Shown: positions 1 to 13,741 of the stretch, piece after piece
Layout of the letters: each line of letters opens with the position of its first letter
How positions within the stretch are numbered: position 1 is the first letter of the stretch
From: Adineta ricciae
Lineage: Eukaryota; Rotifera; Eurotatoria; Adinetida; Adinetidae
Reading direction: 5' to 3'
Assembly (NCBI GenBank): GCA_905250025.1
Contig: CAJNOJ010000195.1
Coordinates: 41,720 to 105,719 of the forward strand
Length of the DNA: 64,000 nucleotides
Notes under the pieces: generated by a model
The model's input: only the letters and a program-made list of their open reading frames with translations
Told to the model about the DNA's origin: nothing
The model's database searches: none
Made by a program: the position numbers and the translations under genes

Positions 1-2684
<2,684 letters not shown>

Positions 2685-3620
2685 TTGTTATGGATTGAAT
2701 GTTAGATTTAGAAAGAGAGATTTTATTGAATAAAAGAAAACGAACAAAATGATCTAAAAGAACATCGAAAGGTTTAGTTCATCTTTTCCTTGTAACAGCA
2801 AAATAGTTGAAGGAGTCTGCTCTTTCAGAAACACATCTCACTCAGAATAGTTTGTGTTAGAACGTAGATTTTAATCGAAGACAATTTCTGAAATTAGGCA
2901 TTGTTGCTTTTTTTCTTATAGATGTTGTAATATAAATGTCAAAAAAGCGATGATTTAACGAGACAATATTCCATCTTCATCAGTTCACAATTTGATTACC
3001 AAACAAGTGGTACATCCTAAGTTTTATCTCGTTTATGCCTTTCGAATAAAAATATAACTGAAAGCTGTTCACAAATATTGGCCAAGTTGCAGAATCTATC
3101 TTCACTAACAATCCATGTTCTGAGAAAAACGAAAATTACGTCTCGGAGATGAGCTTTTGCAGAAACTTCAGTCAAATCAAATAGTATAAAGCTTCGTATT
3201 TATGTGTTGTTTTAGAAATGAAATAAGATATCGCCGATTATCGCAGTTCAGCACTCTTTAAGGACATACGCAAGAATATCAGAGATTTTGAAAAGTTATG
3301 AAAAACTTCGACGACTGTGGTAGCTGTTTGAAGTAATTGATTTATGTGTTTGTGAGTAAATAGATGTTTTTGAAAGAGGAAAAATTAGTGCATCTTTTCA
3401 AGATGAAAAGCAACTTTTTTTATTTTTCAGAAGAACGATATTGTTAGCGGAGGATCTTTTCAGGTAGATAAAGATTTTTTGTCTTACGCGAGACAAGATA
3501 CAAAATAAATAAACTTGCTTTTCTTCTCTGATGAAAACTAAATGACTAGAGTGGAAAAGAAGCAAATTGCCTAAAAATACGACGAAACAAACATGAAGAA
3601 AGTTCGATAAAGTTCATATT
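2685..3620. other. Non-coding gap between CPSF3 and ELOVL
   Basis: This holds the upstream region of CPSF3 and the 3' flank of the elongase gene, which is transcribed in the same direction. It is AT-rich, and I see no exon with family resemblance, no RNA gene and no repeat of note. Confidence 0.5.
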
Positions 3621-4747
3621 TTAATGATGTTTCTTTGTAACACCATTTTGTTTTGATGATTTATTTGTTGATTGATCATCAGTTGATTGATTGATTTGAT
3701 TTGTTTTAAGTTTTCGACGTTTAACATCATTACTTCTTGTCACATATTCATGAATATAAAAATTTGTAAAAAGAAGTAACATGATTATCATATAAGTACT
3801 CAACATAATTTGACCCCTGGAGAAAAAGAAAGAAAGAAATAAACAAATGATGATGATGATGAACAGATTTGTTATACCATCGTGGATAATCACAACCACG
3901 TAAAAGACCAGTGAACGTATGAGTAAATATAAGTACGAATTGAATCTAAAGAAGGAAAGAAAGAATAAATAAACACATGACGAGAATGATTTTACCAATT
4001 GAAACATGGTGATATATCGTTTCCACCAGAGTTTATCACGTAATGAAGGAATAACAGATAAACCATAATACGCATACATAAATACATGAACAGTTGAATT
4101 TAAAACTGGTCCTAACCATGCTTGTCCACCCTTGAATGAAAATGGAAATGATTTCTATCAATAAAGATGTGAATTGTCTTACGGGAATCCATGTCATTAC
4201 AATCCACCAAATAATTAACATTGTTGAATGATGAAAGACATGAAGAAATGTAATTTGTGTGAATCGTTTTCGAACAACCATAAATATTGTATCCATAAAT
4301 TCAATCGCTTTGGAGAAAAAATAAAACCACAATGCATTGGTTATTTTCATTTCATTTTTATCCGTTGTAACAACCATTCTTTGACAAAAAAGATTATATT
4401 TACGAAGATAAAGACCAACAACAAGCTTTTCGAGAAGAAATACATATGAAAATGACTAAAGAAAGAAAGTTGTGAAGTTGACTTACTTCTTCGACCATAT
4501 AAGCTGAAAGAACGACCAAAGCCATGTTATAAATGAAAAGTATCGATGATGGAATATGAAATGGTTGTCGATGACGCATATAACGTGGACCAATGATGAC
4601 AATTGCCAAATAGATCAAAGCTAATGTTACTGCAGGAACTGGATCACGCCATAATAAAAACCAATCTTTTGTTCGTGGATCAGCATGTTTAAGGGCAAGT
4701 TTATACGATGGAAATTGTTCTTTAAACCATTCATTTAACCAAGTCAT
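3621..4747 (-). CDS. Very-long-chain fatty acid elongase (ELOVL family)
   Basis: This is a 3-ketoacyl-CoA synthase of the ER membrane that condenses malonyl-CoA with long-chain acyl-CoA. The start is at 4747 (MTWLNEWFKEQFPSYKLALK). Exon 1 (4487-4747) ends in YMVEE. Exon 2 carries LYLRKYNLFCQR, the KAIEFMDTIF segment and the catalytic HVFHHS (HxxHH) box. Exon 3 begins GGQAWLGPVLNSTVHVFMYAYYG. Two more exons give CDYPRW joined across a short intron to GQIMLSTYMIIMLL. Several hydrophobic segments fit the seven-helix fold. The C-terminus ends KKHH, a dilysine ER-retrieval signal. The set of motifs is closest to the ELOVL1/4/7 group rather than ELOVL3/6, but the exact member cannot be fixed by eye. 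Confidence 0.93.
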
Positions 4748-4904
4748 GATTTTTATTATCTGAAATTGAAACAATTACAAAAGAAGCAAAAACAATTTTC
4801 GATGATTTCACATTATGGATTTATATTCTAAAATTGAAAACACTGTTTGTTTTTACTTTTAAACCAGAGAAAATAAAATACAAAGGACAATACATAAAAA
4901 CAAA

Positions 4905-6757
4905 CTATTCTGCAGATTGTTGAGACATTGAATTGATATGTACAAGAAATGATTCAGGTAATGTAAACACTTCATCCAATGATATCCCACTAAAAGAAAT
5001 AGATATTGGTTTTTCAACTCAGAGAATATGATTAAATATGTTCTCTACCTTAATTCCAGATCATAATCATCTATATAATTGAAAACTTCATCGTATAACA
5101 TTAAGCAAATATTCTGATTCGTTGGCGAACGTGTTGATGTTGGCTTCAAATATTCTGCACGTAAAAGATACGCTTGTTCTTCTTTATCAGGGATGTACTA
5201 TCCGATAAGAGACGTAAGAACTGACTTAGTTTAAATAGAAAAGATAAAGAAAACAAACTTTGAACAGGTGTGCGTATTTCTTCTGAAATTGCTTGTATTG
5301 TTGATGATTGTTACTTTTATTGCCATTCGTATTTTCGTATTTACCGGGAATGATATGACTGATGACAAATTTCGTTTGATTGTTGATAGATATAGGTAAT
5401 GATATCGATGTTCTTGGACATATACGTTTTCTCTTTCGTCTGAAATGAACAATATTTAAACGAAATAAAGAATTATTTGATGAAAAATTTACTTTGTACT
5501 GCCGTTGTTTACAGTGGCTGTTATCATCGAAGGAGAAGAAACATTTGTAGTTAGATCAACTGTTGGTGAGAGTGGCTCTGTTGCTGGTAGTGTTGAACAA
5601 GATGAGTATGTTCCCAATGCCTGTATAAGATAGATATTGAATGTATGAAAGAGATACGCCCGCGTGGCCTAATGGATTAAGGCATCGGACTCCTAAATTT
5701 CTTATATGTAATAGAGCTATCCGAAGAGTCCGGGTTCGAGTCCCGGCGCGGGTGTTCTATTCTTTTGTTTCTCTGTTCATTTCTTTCTTCATCTTTTTCT
5801 TTTTTTTTTCTTCATGCTAAAGCGATTAATAAATGCCAAGGATGTATGGAAAATGTTTAAAAACATGTGTCGTAGATAGACCTTGAGTTGTCTTTGTAGA
5901 AATAACTCCTAACTAAAAGCTCATTCTTTTTCTACAAACCTCAATAGAGTGAAGCGACGGGCCTCGAGTCTCCGTGTATACAATATCATCAAAACATAAA
6001 CTTTGCGTCTTTTCCTCACATACCTCTGTTACAATGGCACATAAACTTGAGCGAATCGTGTCATCCGAGACATTCGGTGCGTTTACTTGATCGAAATAAG
6101 TCTAACATAGAAAAAGCTATTCGCATTGAACATCAAATGTTCAGATTTACCGTTTTATATCTATCAAGTAATGATTTCAATTCATCTTCCAAAGGCCTGT
6201 GTATAATCAAACGCACAAGGTCAATCCATTCGCTATCATTTATCGTCGGTTTTGTTGTTGGTTGACGTTGTCTGAAAGGAGTCAAGCGCATTTCACATAC
6301 AATCATTTCGGTTGATTCAATTTTTACTTGAGTAAACTGATTTGATTCGCATAAGCGGCATTATACGACTTTTTGTGTTTGGTTTCCGATGGTGGCGGTG
6401 CTAACAACGTTGATGACGATGTAATTAAAGTTTTTAATATTTCTGGACGTCGACTAACAGGAAGAACCTGATCCGAAGACATAGTTTTCATAAAATAGAG
6501 TTCGATGTTCAACTTACATATGTTACCGGTTGATGCGGACAGTCGTCAGATGATGTTGATGATAGACAACAATTATTTGATGATTTTTTTCGTTCGCGCT
6601 GTTGAGTTGAATTTAGAAGTTTTTCTTCTTCTGTCATTGTTGATGTCGCCGGTAAACATAACGGTGGTGGTAGTAATTTTTTCGATCGAGCCAAGAAATT
6701 TGTTGATGGCGAGTTTGTTTCCGCTTGAGCTGAGTCAATTTTTGACGTACTAGTCAT
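4905..6757 (-). CDS. DNTTIP1: DNTTIP1-like subunit of the MiDAC histone deacetylase complex
   Basis: DNTTIP1 dimerises and tethers HDAC1/2 and MIDEAS in the mitotic deacetylase complex. Spliced from the start at 6757, the protein has a low-complexity N-terminus and then a helical region (DSEWIDLVRLIIHRPLEDE, then DQVNAPNVSDDTIRSSLCAI). This matches the N-terminal dimerisation domain of DNTTIP1. A basic stretch, KRKRKR, follows, like the nuclear signal in the human protein. The C-terminal domain contains YAHLFKYIPDKEEQ and ends DVFxLP-like (DEVFTLPESFLVHI), where human has YIKHPHLFKY and FVLPSWMVEKM. Seven or so exons fit with consistent phases. A tRNA gene lies on the opposite strand in the roughly 400-bp intron at 5623-6023. 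The assignment rests on two separate conserved blocks in the right order. Confidence 0.78.
5658..5754 (+). tRNA. tRNA-Arg (anticodon CCT) with a 23-nt intron
   Basis: A full cloverleaf can be folded. The acceptor stem GCCCGCG (5658-5664) pairs with CGCGGGT (5747-5753), with one G-U pair, and the discriminator is G5754. The D-arm is GCC...GGC. The anticodon stem TCGGA/TCCGA encloses the loop CTCCTAA with anticodon CCT. The T-arm CCGGG-TTCGAGT-CCCGG carries the B box. A 23-nt intron (5696-5718) sits just after position 37, the usual site for nuclear tRNA introns. A T-rich tract follows at about 5800. The gene lies inside a DNTTIP1 intron on the opposite strand. Confidence 0.93.
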
Positions 6758-7226
6758 ATTTTCCTGTTTAGAAAAAAAAACGACGAGACGTTTAGCTGCC
6801 GACGAGCGTTTTTTTCTTCTTCTGTGGTCGTGTCATCAGTGCAGGGGTATTTGGAGAAAGTAGCACAGGCAGGGCGAGGAAAAGAAGAAAATATTTGCTA
6901 TAACTCACGATTGGCTCAACAGATGTCGCTTAAATCAATCGAAGATCTAGAAAAAAACAGATATTTTACGAAAATATTCAAGAAAACACGAATCGTTTTG
7001 ATATTAATCTAATTGTGAGTAAAAATATTTCATTTTCACTCACAGATATGAACCAATCATATTGTTGGTCGAATCTTTCTCTCTTTCATCAATCATATAT
7101 GACACTAAATCCATTTCTTAGCAAAACAAAATATTAACCAAAACCTACCTAAACTCAATGAATCATTGACCTTGTGTTCAATCAAATGTAACATTTCATG
7201 TGGATTTAGATTTCAATCTACTAGGA
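6758..7226. other. Divergent promoter region between DNTTIP1 and the PssA-like gene
   Basis: Both neighbouring genes point away from this stretch. It is AT-rich with no recognisable coding exon. A 5' untranslated exon of the PssA-like gene may lie here, because a possible splice acceptor (ctactag) sits directly before its first ATG. Confidence 0.4.
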
Positions 7227-7841
7227 ATGTCGAACACAACCGAAACTGAATTCAGATCAACATCGAATAGTGTTTATTTGAAACTAGCGGATGATTACGC
7301 AAATAAAATACGTCGTTCTATACCTAACGCATTAACACTGGGAAATTTGGCTTGTGGTCTGTTTTCATTAATCATGACCATGAATGGTCTTCATCGTTTT
7401 GCAGCTTTATTTGTCTTTCTTGCTGCTGTATTTGATTTTTTTGACGGACGTGTTGCACGAAAGTTGGGATACGCATCGCCAATTGGTGCAGAATTAGATT
7501 CACTAGCCGACGTTGTTTCATTCGGAGTTGCACCAACGATTTTGGCTTATTCGATTTCACAATGGTCATTTCTGATGATTATCGCATTTTTCAGCTTTCC
7601 GTACGTCGTTTTCTCACTTTTTGTTATTGCAATTGATTTCCTCTTGTTTTTCAGTCTTGCTGGTGCTTGGCGGTTAGCTCGATTCAATATTCATCCGACT
7701 ACAGGACATTTCGTTGGTCTTCCAATTCCAGCTGCTGGTCTAAGTGTCGCATTCTTAGCGTTATTTTCGTATGTTTCACCATTAATAATGATTGCCTTAG
7801 CAGGATTTATGGTTTCGAAAGTTGACGTACCAAAACTATGA
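7227..7841 (+). CDS. pssA: CDP-diacylglycerol-serine O-phosphatidyltransferase (PssA/CHO1 type)
   Basis: This enzyme makes phosphatidylserine from CDP-diacylglycerol and L-serine in a membrane. The CDP-alcohol phosphotransferase signature is complete: DG-RV-AR, eight residues, G, three, D, three, D (about residues 76-98). It is followed by VVSFGVAP and later RLARFNI and FVGLPIP, which mark the serine-specific branch. The first ATG in frame is 7227 (MSNTTETEF); an in-frame GTG at 7200 is not needed. A 54-nt intron (7601-7654, gtacgt...ttttcag) joins FFSFP to LAGAWRL. Without it the protein is about 186 aa, close to the short bacterial enzymes (B. subtilis about 177) and much shorter than yeast Cho1. 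Animals normally make PS by base exchange (PTDSS1/2), so a transferred origin is likely. The intron shows the gene is settled in a eukaryotic chromosome. Confidence 0.88.
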   Translation: MSNTTETEFRSTSNSVYLKLADDYANKIRRSIPNALTLGNLACGLFSLIMTMNGLHRFAALFVFLAAVFDFFDGRVARKLGYASPIGAELDSLADVVSFGVAPTILAYSISQWSFLMIIAFFSFPYVVFSLFVIAIDFLLFFSLAGAWRLARFNIHPTTGHFVGLPIPAAGLSVAFLALFSYVSPLIMIALAGFMVSKVDVPKL

Positions 7842-8240
7842 AAATGATAAGATTTCATACAAACTCTTCTTCTCTTTATTTTATACTCGCCTTTTTCTCA
7901 AAGAAGAATATCTACTCACTTTTATTCAAGCTTTCGGCAACGAAACAAAAGAGCAGATTATCGAGTTTTTTACCAAATATTCTGAATAAACTACTAAATG
8001 ATTCCTTTTTTTGTTAAATTTTTCTTTCATCGGAGAGTCTATAGAACAAATATCCTTTCATCGTTTCATTAAAACATCTAGAAAACAAGTGCGGATAAAC
8101 AGAGATTTTATGTTATCAGCTTGGTATAATCAGATACCATGCTCATACAGAAAGAAAAACAAACTACAGAGATAAATATGTAGAAGAATAAGCAAAATAC
8201 TAAACAGTTCAAAGTTATTTACAGACAGTTTGACTTTGAT
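7842..8240. other. Convergent 3' flank, no gene seen
   Basis: This AT-rich stretch lies between the ends of the PssA-like gene and the 3CxxC zinc-finger gene. It should contain both 3' UTRs. No coding or RNA feature is visible. Confidence 0.45.
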
Positions 8241-9303
8241 TCACATAAAACAATAACCGAAATCACATGCAACACAGTGATTTCTATCGTGTGGTGCCGT
8301 CATGTTTCCTGGACGTTGTTGAGGATCGTGTTGCGGACGACGACGAGGTGGATTCACTTGTAGAGCATTTTCACTGGTTACCATGGAAGGAAAATACCGA
8401 GCAAAGATGAAATTCGATAAGTTTTTCATAACACGACAAACTTCCTCTAGAACAAAAAAACATAAAGTTAAGTTAATTCTTCGAAAAACGAATGATTTGT
8501 GTTAGATGTTTACCTGTGTACCACAGTGGTTGAGCAACTGAGTGACATTGTTTACACTTTTGCTCAAAGATTTTGAGTACAATGAAGCCGTCAAGTTGAG
8601 GAACACTAACTACGAAAGCGATTCGTCCGCGTGCTGATGTCCATAAACGACGACAAACAGGATTTTGACATTGAAGTTGGGTTTTTGCATTGTCTAGTTT
8701 TATCGCGTCAGCACCGCGCCAGGAACGAGCGTCACTATTCACTTCGTCTTGAGCTAATAGATGGTATCGAAAATCTCCATTGATACTGATAATTGGTTCA
8801 TAAATTAACGTGGCAAATTCACCGTGAAAGACAACCATTGTGTTTTCACAAAATTCTTTCTTTTCGACGTCTGAAACACGTTTAGCCAGTTCAATCAAGG
8901 CTAAACGAATAGAAAGTGTTAGAATATCAAATCATATTTTTTCAGCAAATAACAACAGCAGTGAATGAGACTTACTTGGAGGGTGTTCTTGCACTATTGG
9001 TTGTTCAGCAACAAAAACGGGTGGAATTGATCCTTCATCATCATCATCATCGACGCAAGGAGCGAAAGCGTTAATTGTTTCGTTATCATTTTCATTTTGT
9101 TGATCAAAATCTTCTACACCAGAGTCGAAATCACTTGGTGTTTGATTGCGTTGAATGCATAATTTTTCTTCCGATATTATATCGAACGAATACGAGTGAT
9201 CAGCCGATGACCACCGACGAAGTGTTTGTTGTTCCATTTTATCGACGTTCGAATGACCTGCTGATAAACTATGTTGACGGTTGTACGCTAATGAACCGGT
9301 CAT
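8241..9303 (-). CDS. 3CxxC-type zinc-finger protein (receptor-transporting-protein / ZAR1-like)
   Basis: Three exons (8976-9303, 8514-8900, 8241-8446) join in frame to about 306 aa. The N-terminal third is acidic and disordered (start MTGSLAYNRQHSLSAG, then a DDDDDE run). The C-terminal half has the 3CxxC zinc-finger layout: LQCQNPVCRRLW, then an SARGRIAFVV strand, then QKCKQCHSVAQPLWYTG, and at the very end HCVACDFGYC. This pattern of three CxxC pairs with a conserved W and Q-x-C is shared by RTP receptor chaperones and the ZAR1 RNA-binding proteins. There is no C-terminal membrane anchor as in vertebrate RTPs. I therefore cannot choose between a chaperone role and an RNA-binding role. Confidence 0.72.
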
Positions 9304-10925
9304 CGTTTGATTGTATTGCGTTATATGAAGTGCAAGATACGTGTGGGGACGCGTGGACGCTAGATATCTGAAATAAATAAAGTGCAACAGAATGAAAGGT
9401 GGTCTTTTATGGAAAGGAGAAGGTAGACATGTTACACATACGGACTGTGAAAAAAAGAAATGAGAAGAGGTTGCGCAGAAACAGCAAAGATTTCGTTTTC
9501 TCCGAAAGGCAAAAACAAATATTATGCATATGCACGTTAGGAAAGAGAAGAATCGTCTTTTCAAAACGCTAAATGATGAGAAGAATCCCAGTGTAATCGT
9601 TTTGTGCATTTGTGAATACGTAAAAGGTAACTAAGATAGGAAGTACAGAAAAAAAAGAAATCTGACGCTTGCAGAAAAAATCTATCAAACAAAGAAAAAG
9701 AAGCAAATTTCTTCTTCGTTCTTATTTGTAGACTATACTTGAAAACTATTACACGCTTATTGTGAAATTTATGATGACGTTAGTGGATGATGCAAGACTA
9801 GAATAGGCAAGGGCAGTGTCGATGATCTATCTTCTTTCCTGTCCTAACAACGAATTGTATTCGTAAGACTGACTGACAGGTCTATAAACATCTATGTATT
9901 ATGTAGAAATTCATAGAAGGAAGAAGAGAAAAAAAAGGAAAACATATACATAGTTTCGTTATTACTCAATTACTATGAAAGCGGCTTTGTAAGAATAAAA
10001 ATGGAGCTATACATGATTGTTTCTATCGCTATATATACTCAGAGTTCACTTGGAAAATTCCCCAGACCAACTACGCGCGTTCTATAATGACTAATTATTC
10101 GTATAAAAGAAACGATAATTTAGTTCGATTCTTTCTTTCATTAGATGAATAAACCTGATAAAGAGAATCAAACCAACCTGTCGTGGATCGACATTCCGAC
10201 CGAATGTTCGTATCTTTTCCTTCTCTCCGATCTCACTAATACGTCATTGCTAATATCTGACTAATCTATGAATCATGTCTAACAGGTTCACACATTTTGA
10301 AATCTAGAACATTCTCTCGACAGAATTCTCCTTTATCTTTTTACCCAGTTCAAAAAGAATTGCTAAAAGTCTAGAAAATTTACTATTTTATTTCATGGTA
10401 ATCCGTAGATAAGCAATGAACACATCATTGACTCACTCAGAGTTTAAACTGGAAAAAAAGCTATTCTATGTAATAATATTCTTTTATTTCCATAAGAAAA
10501 ACAACATGAATAATCAACAGGTTTATAACAATCGAATGATAAACAAATATTTGTGAACTGCGAAGAAATAATATCGTTTATCAGAGTATTACTGAATGTA
10601 TTTATCAAGTGTCAAGTCAGACGGATGATAATAAATATTTTACTGATTATACATCAATTAAATCAAGTTTTGAATGCCTTACCTTCTCCTTCAACTAAGA
10701 TTCTTATTATAATAATATTCCAACAAACTTTATTTGATAAAAATGACTGAACTGAATCAAAACTCGTGTTTATATACAGGAGAATGAGATAAGGAAAAAA
10801 CCAAGCTCATTATTTTTCCTATGCAAATTCCCAGTAAGACTCGGTTTTTTCCAATAACATTTGTGACGTAGTTCTCAACCTTGTGTCAGATCACCATTTA
10901 TTAATCATACATAAATATCTAATAT
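9304..10925. other. Non-coding region upstream of the 3CxxC gene
   Basis: About 1.6 kb of AT-rich sequence with short purine runs. Open frames here are short, unsupported by splice structure and lack family motifs. It probably holds the promoter of the 3CxxC gene and the 3' flank of the TMEM272-like gene. Confidence 0.45.
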
Positions 10926-12333
10926 TCAACTCGATGACGCTCGTTTTATAATTGTATATCGAGTACAACAAACTAACAACATGACAAGAATAAAAAATGT
11001 AATTAAAAGAATGTATGTAATCACGATGGAAATAAACGAACATAAAACAACGGATTTATCACACCAAACATCGGGTGTTTCTAATGGTTGTTCGAATTGT
11101 GGTGGATAACCAATCGTCGCCAACCAATAATGACCTAAGAAGAACCAAACGATCAAAAATGACGTCATGAGACCGTCAATGAACGCATGACCATCATTGC
11201 GTTCTGTTGGCGTTTCTTCATCGTTCGATGCTTTTTGTTGGAGACGATATTTATGCCAAATATTTTGAAGAAGTTTTGTTGTCCAAACAATTCCCGCGAC
11301 AAATAAATAAATAGGCAAATGTGTTTGTCGTGGACAATCGCTTAAATGACTAACACCTAAAGTCAAATTGAATATTTGTTCGGAAAATTAGAGAAATATG
11401 CATAACTTACCGATACTCATCATTATTATCGGTAGAATGAGAAGAATGCCGAGAAAACCCGTAGCGATTTCTATACAAACGCAATATTTGATGTGGAAAA
11501 ATCGAGGTTTCAAATGAGAACGTACTCGTGTGTACAAGTACTAACACAGTTTTCTTCGCAAATTCGAATAGCGATTCACAGTCTGTATATTCTTCGATTA
11601 AACGTGCACGTAAACTATCAAAATGATGTCCATCCTGTTGAAAATCGATGCTCCACTTTGATGTATGTGATTCATCCTAAATAAATCTCGAAAGTCTCTT
11701 TCGATTCTCGAAAATCTTTATTTTACTTTTTTCATTGTTGTACTTTGTGATGAATTCCAATACAACATTGAAACAAGTGATTGTCGTTCGCCGAAACTAC
11801 TTCGCATTGCTGGTCCCATTGCTGAATTAATCGAAGATGCTCGACTGCGTTTTCCATCAGCACTCAAGTTTTTACTTCTCAAAAGTTGAACAGATAAATC
11901 AGCAATAGATGCCGTTGATCTTCGAGGATTCATTGGAGACAACGTAGTAGATATCAAAATCGCTGGTAATGGCTGTGTGGGCAAAGGAGCATATAATGAC
12001 GGCCGACGACACATCGTACTTCGACGACGAGAAAACGAAGCTGCATGTCGTTTTAATTCTAATTGTGAACAAACGATACTCTCGAAAGTCAACGGATTAT
12101 TCCCGTTAACTGCCGAATTCGTCATTGTAGGAGTTAATTGATGAGAATTTGGCATTGTACTTCGTCCTGAATCCTAAATATATCAAAACTGAGACTTGTC
12201 AGAGTCTTCATATATGCATGAAGAGTTCCTGTCAAAATGAAAGAAATATCTATTGAAAAATACTCAATGAATAACGAGTTTTCTCTAAATAATTAATCGA
12301 TAGAAGAAAAGAATTTCTTACCGATGGTTTCAT
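10926..12333 (-). CDS. TMEM272-like four-helix membrane protein with a long N-terminal extension
   Basis: The C-terminal half has the TMEM272 family pattern: a hydrophobic segment ending IIMMSIGVSHLSDCPRQ, then LPIYLFVAGIVW, then the segment with WFFLGHYWLATIGYPP, PDVWCDKSVVLCSF and a last hydrophobic helix before a short basic tail. Function of the family is unknown. Exons join with matching phases: a tiny first exon MKPS (ATG at 12333), a Ser/Arg-rich exon starting DSGRSTMPNSHQLTP and ending TTMKK (about 11728-12165), then DESHTSKWSIDFQQD, then the membrane exons. The disordered N-terminal 150 residues are not part of the vertebrate protein and have many possible phosphorylation sites. The start is the least certain part. 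Confidence 0.72.
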
Positions 12334-13741
12334 TGATTTCTTTTTCTTACGAAAAATTCAAGAAAGAATTAATATATGCGGTCTTTTCTTCATAAATGCA
12401 ACATGTTGTTCTCGACAGATGAACTTTAGTTTGTCTATTTCTTCATTTAATTATATATCGATGATCTTTCTTAATACGATCACAACTCATCGTCGTCTCC
12501 TCTTATAATAAGCTTAGCATCGTAACTCGTTACTTTCTTTTCTCTGCATTGTATTCGTTCGATACCGTTCAACATTGATCAAATGAAACTTACATGAAGA
12601 ATTCTTGTTCGATCAATGGATGTCAACGATTATTGAAAAGTCGAACCTAAAAAAAAACATGTTTTGCCGGTCTGTCGATATCTGAATGATTAAAAACATG
12701 AACTGACACGAAAAGTTCAAGATGCAACTCGTCATTTTAGTTAAAAAGTCCAGATGTTCTCCTGAGAAAATGACGAGAACTATGATATTTGGAGGAAAAA
12801 ATCATTACGTTTTTACATGTCTATTCAAAGAGAGTTGCTATAAAAAGAGGCGGATATCCTTTCGAACGAAAGTAATAGAAGTACACTGATAAGAATTTCC
12901 AGACTCACGCATTCGAAGAAGTATTTGTTCATTTCCTTGTATATTAGACGCAAGTGGATTTTCTAAAGAATCGATTTAGTATCAAAGTGAGCAGGCAAAT
13001 GACTCGCACTTTTATCTTCATGTGAAACGACATTTCATTCGATTCAAAAAGAAATCATGAAGTGTATGGTCTAACGGCATGACGTTGAAATTATTTCACA
13101 TATGATACTTCTTTTCCTCATAACAGTGCCGCAGGAGGTCACGTGTCTATTGTTGGAAGGATTTCCACTTCCCATTGTGTACTTTGTAGATAGATTACAT
13201 TTGTTAAAAAAGATAAACGTAGTATGACAAAGTTGTTCTAGGCTATAGAATGAGAGAACAGTTCAACAATTCGTAGTACATATGAAATTGCCTGGCTTGA
13301 GAATTGCAAGGCACAAAATCCAAGAAAAACATCAGAGTCTGTTTATGATGATTAACAATTGATGTAGAAAATGACAGAAAGCAGAATGTGACATCCATCT
13401 TTACACTGTTTTAATTAAAGCCAGTCCAAATCCGCACATGTTTGCCCATCCAAACAGTCATTCCAACAGACATATGAAAAACGAACGAAAGTAAAACATT
13501 TACTACAGGAGTACTCTATAGTTTATTGACTTTCGTTGGCCATCGATATTCACCAGTGGTGAGGAAGAACAAAACTTCGACGATCACATTCGATGATTCA
13601 TAGGATTCGTTTTTCGAATAGAATATGTTCCATAAAAGTATTCAAATGTGATCACGTACTCGATTTGAGATAAAAACTGCAACATAACTTTGTACTTAAC
13701 AATTTTTCAGAACAAGAACCGACGATTCTTCAGGAGCGAAT
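12334..13741. other. Divergent intergenic region before glutathione synthetase
   Basis: About 1.4 kb between two divergent genes. No exon, RNA gene or repeat could be supported. A polypyrimidine-AG (aatttttcag) at about 13701-13710, shortly before the GSS start codon, could be a 5' UTR intron end or a trans-splice acceptor. Confidence 0.45.

Noticed and set aside
7200-7226. GTG at 7200 as the start of the PssA-like protein
   Set aside because: The gene is nuclear with an intron, so ATG at 7227 is the expected start; the extra residues have no counterpart in the family.
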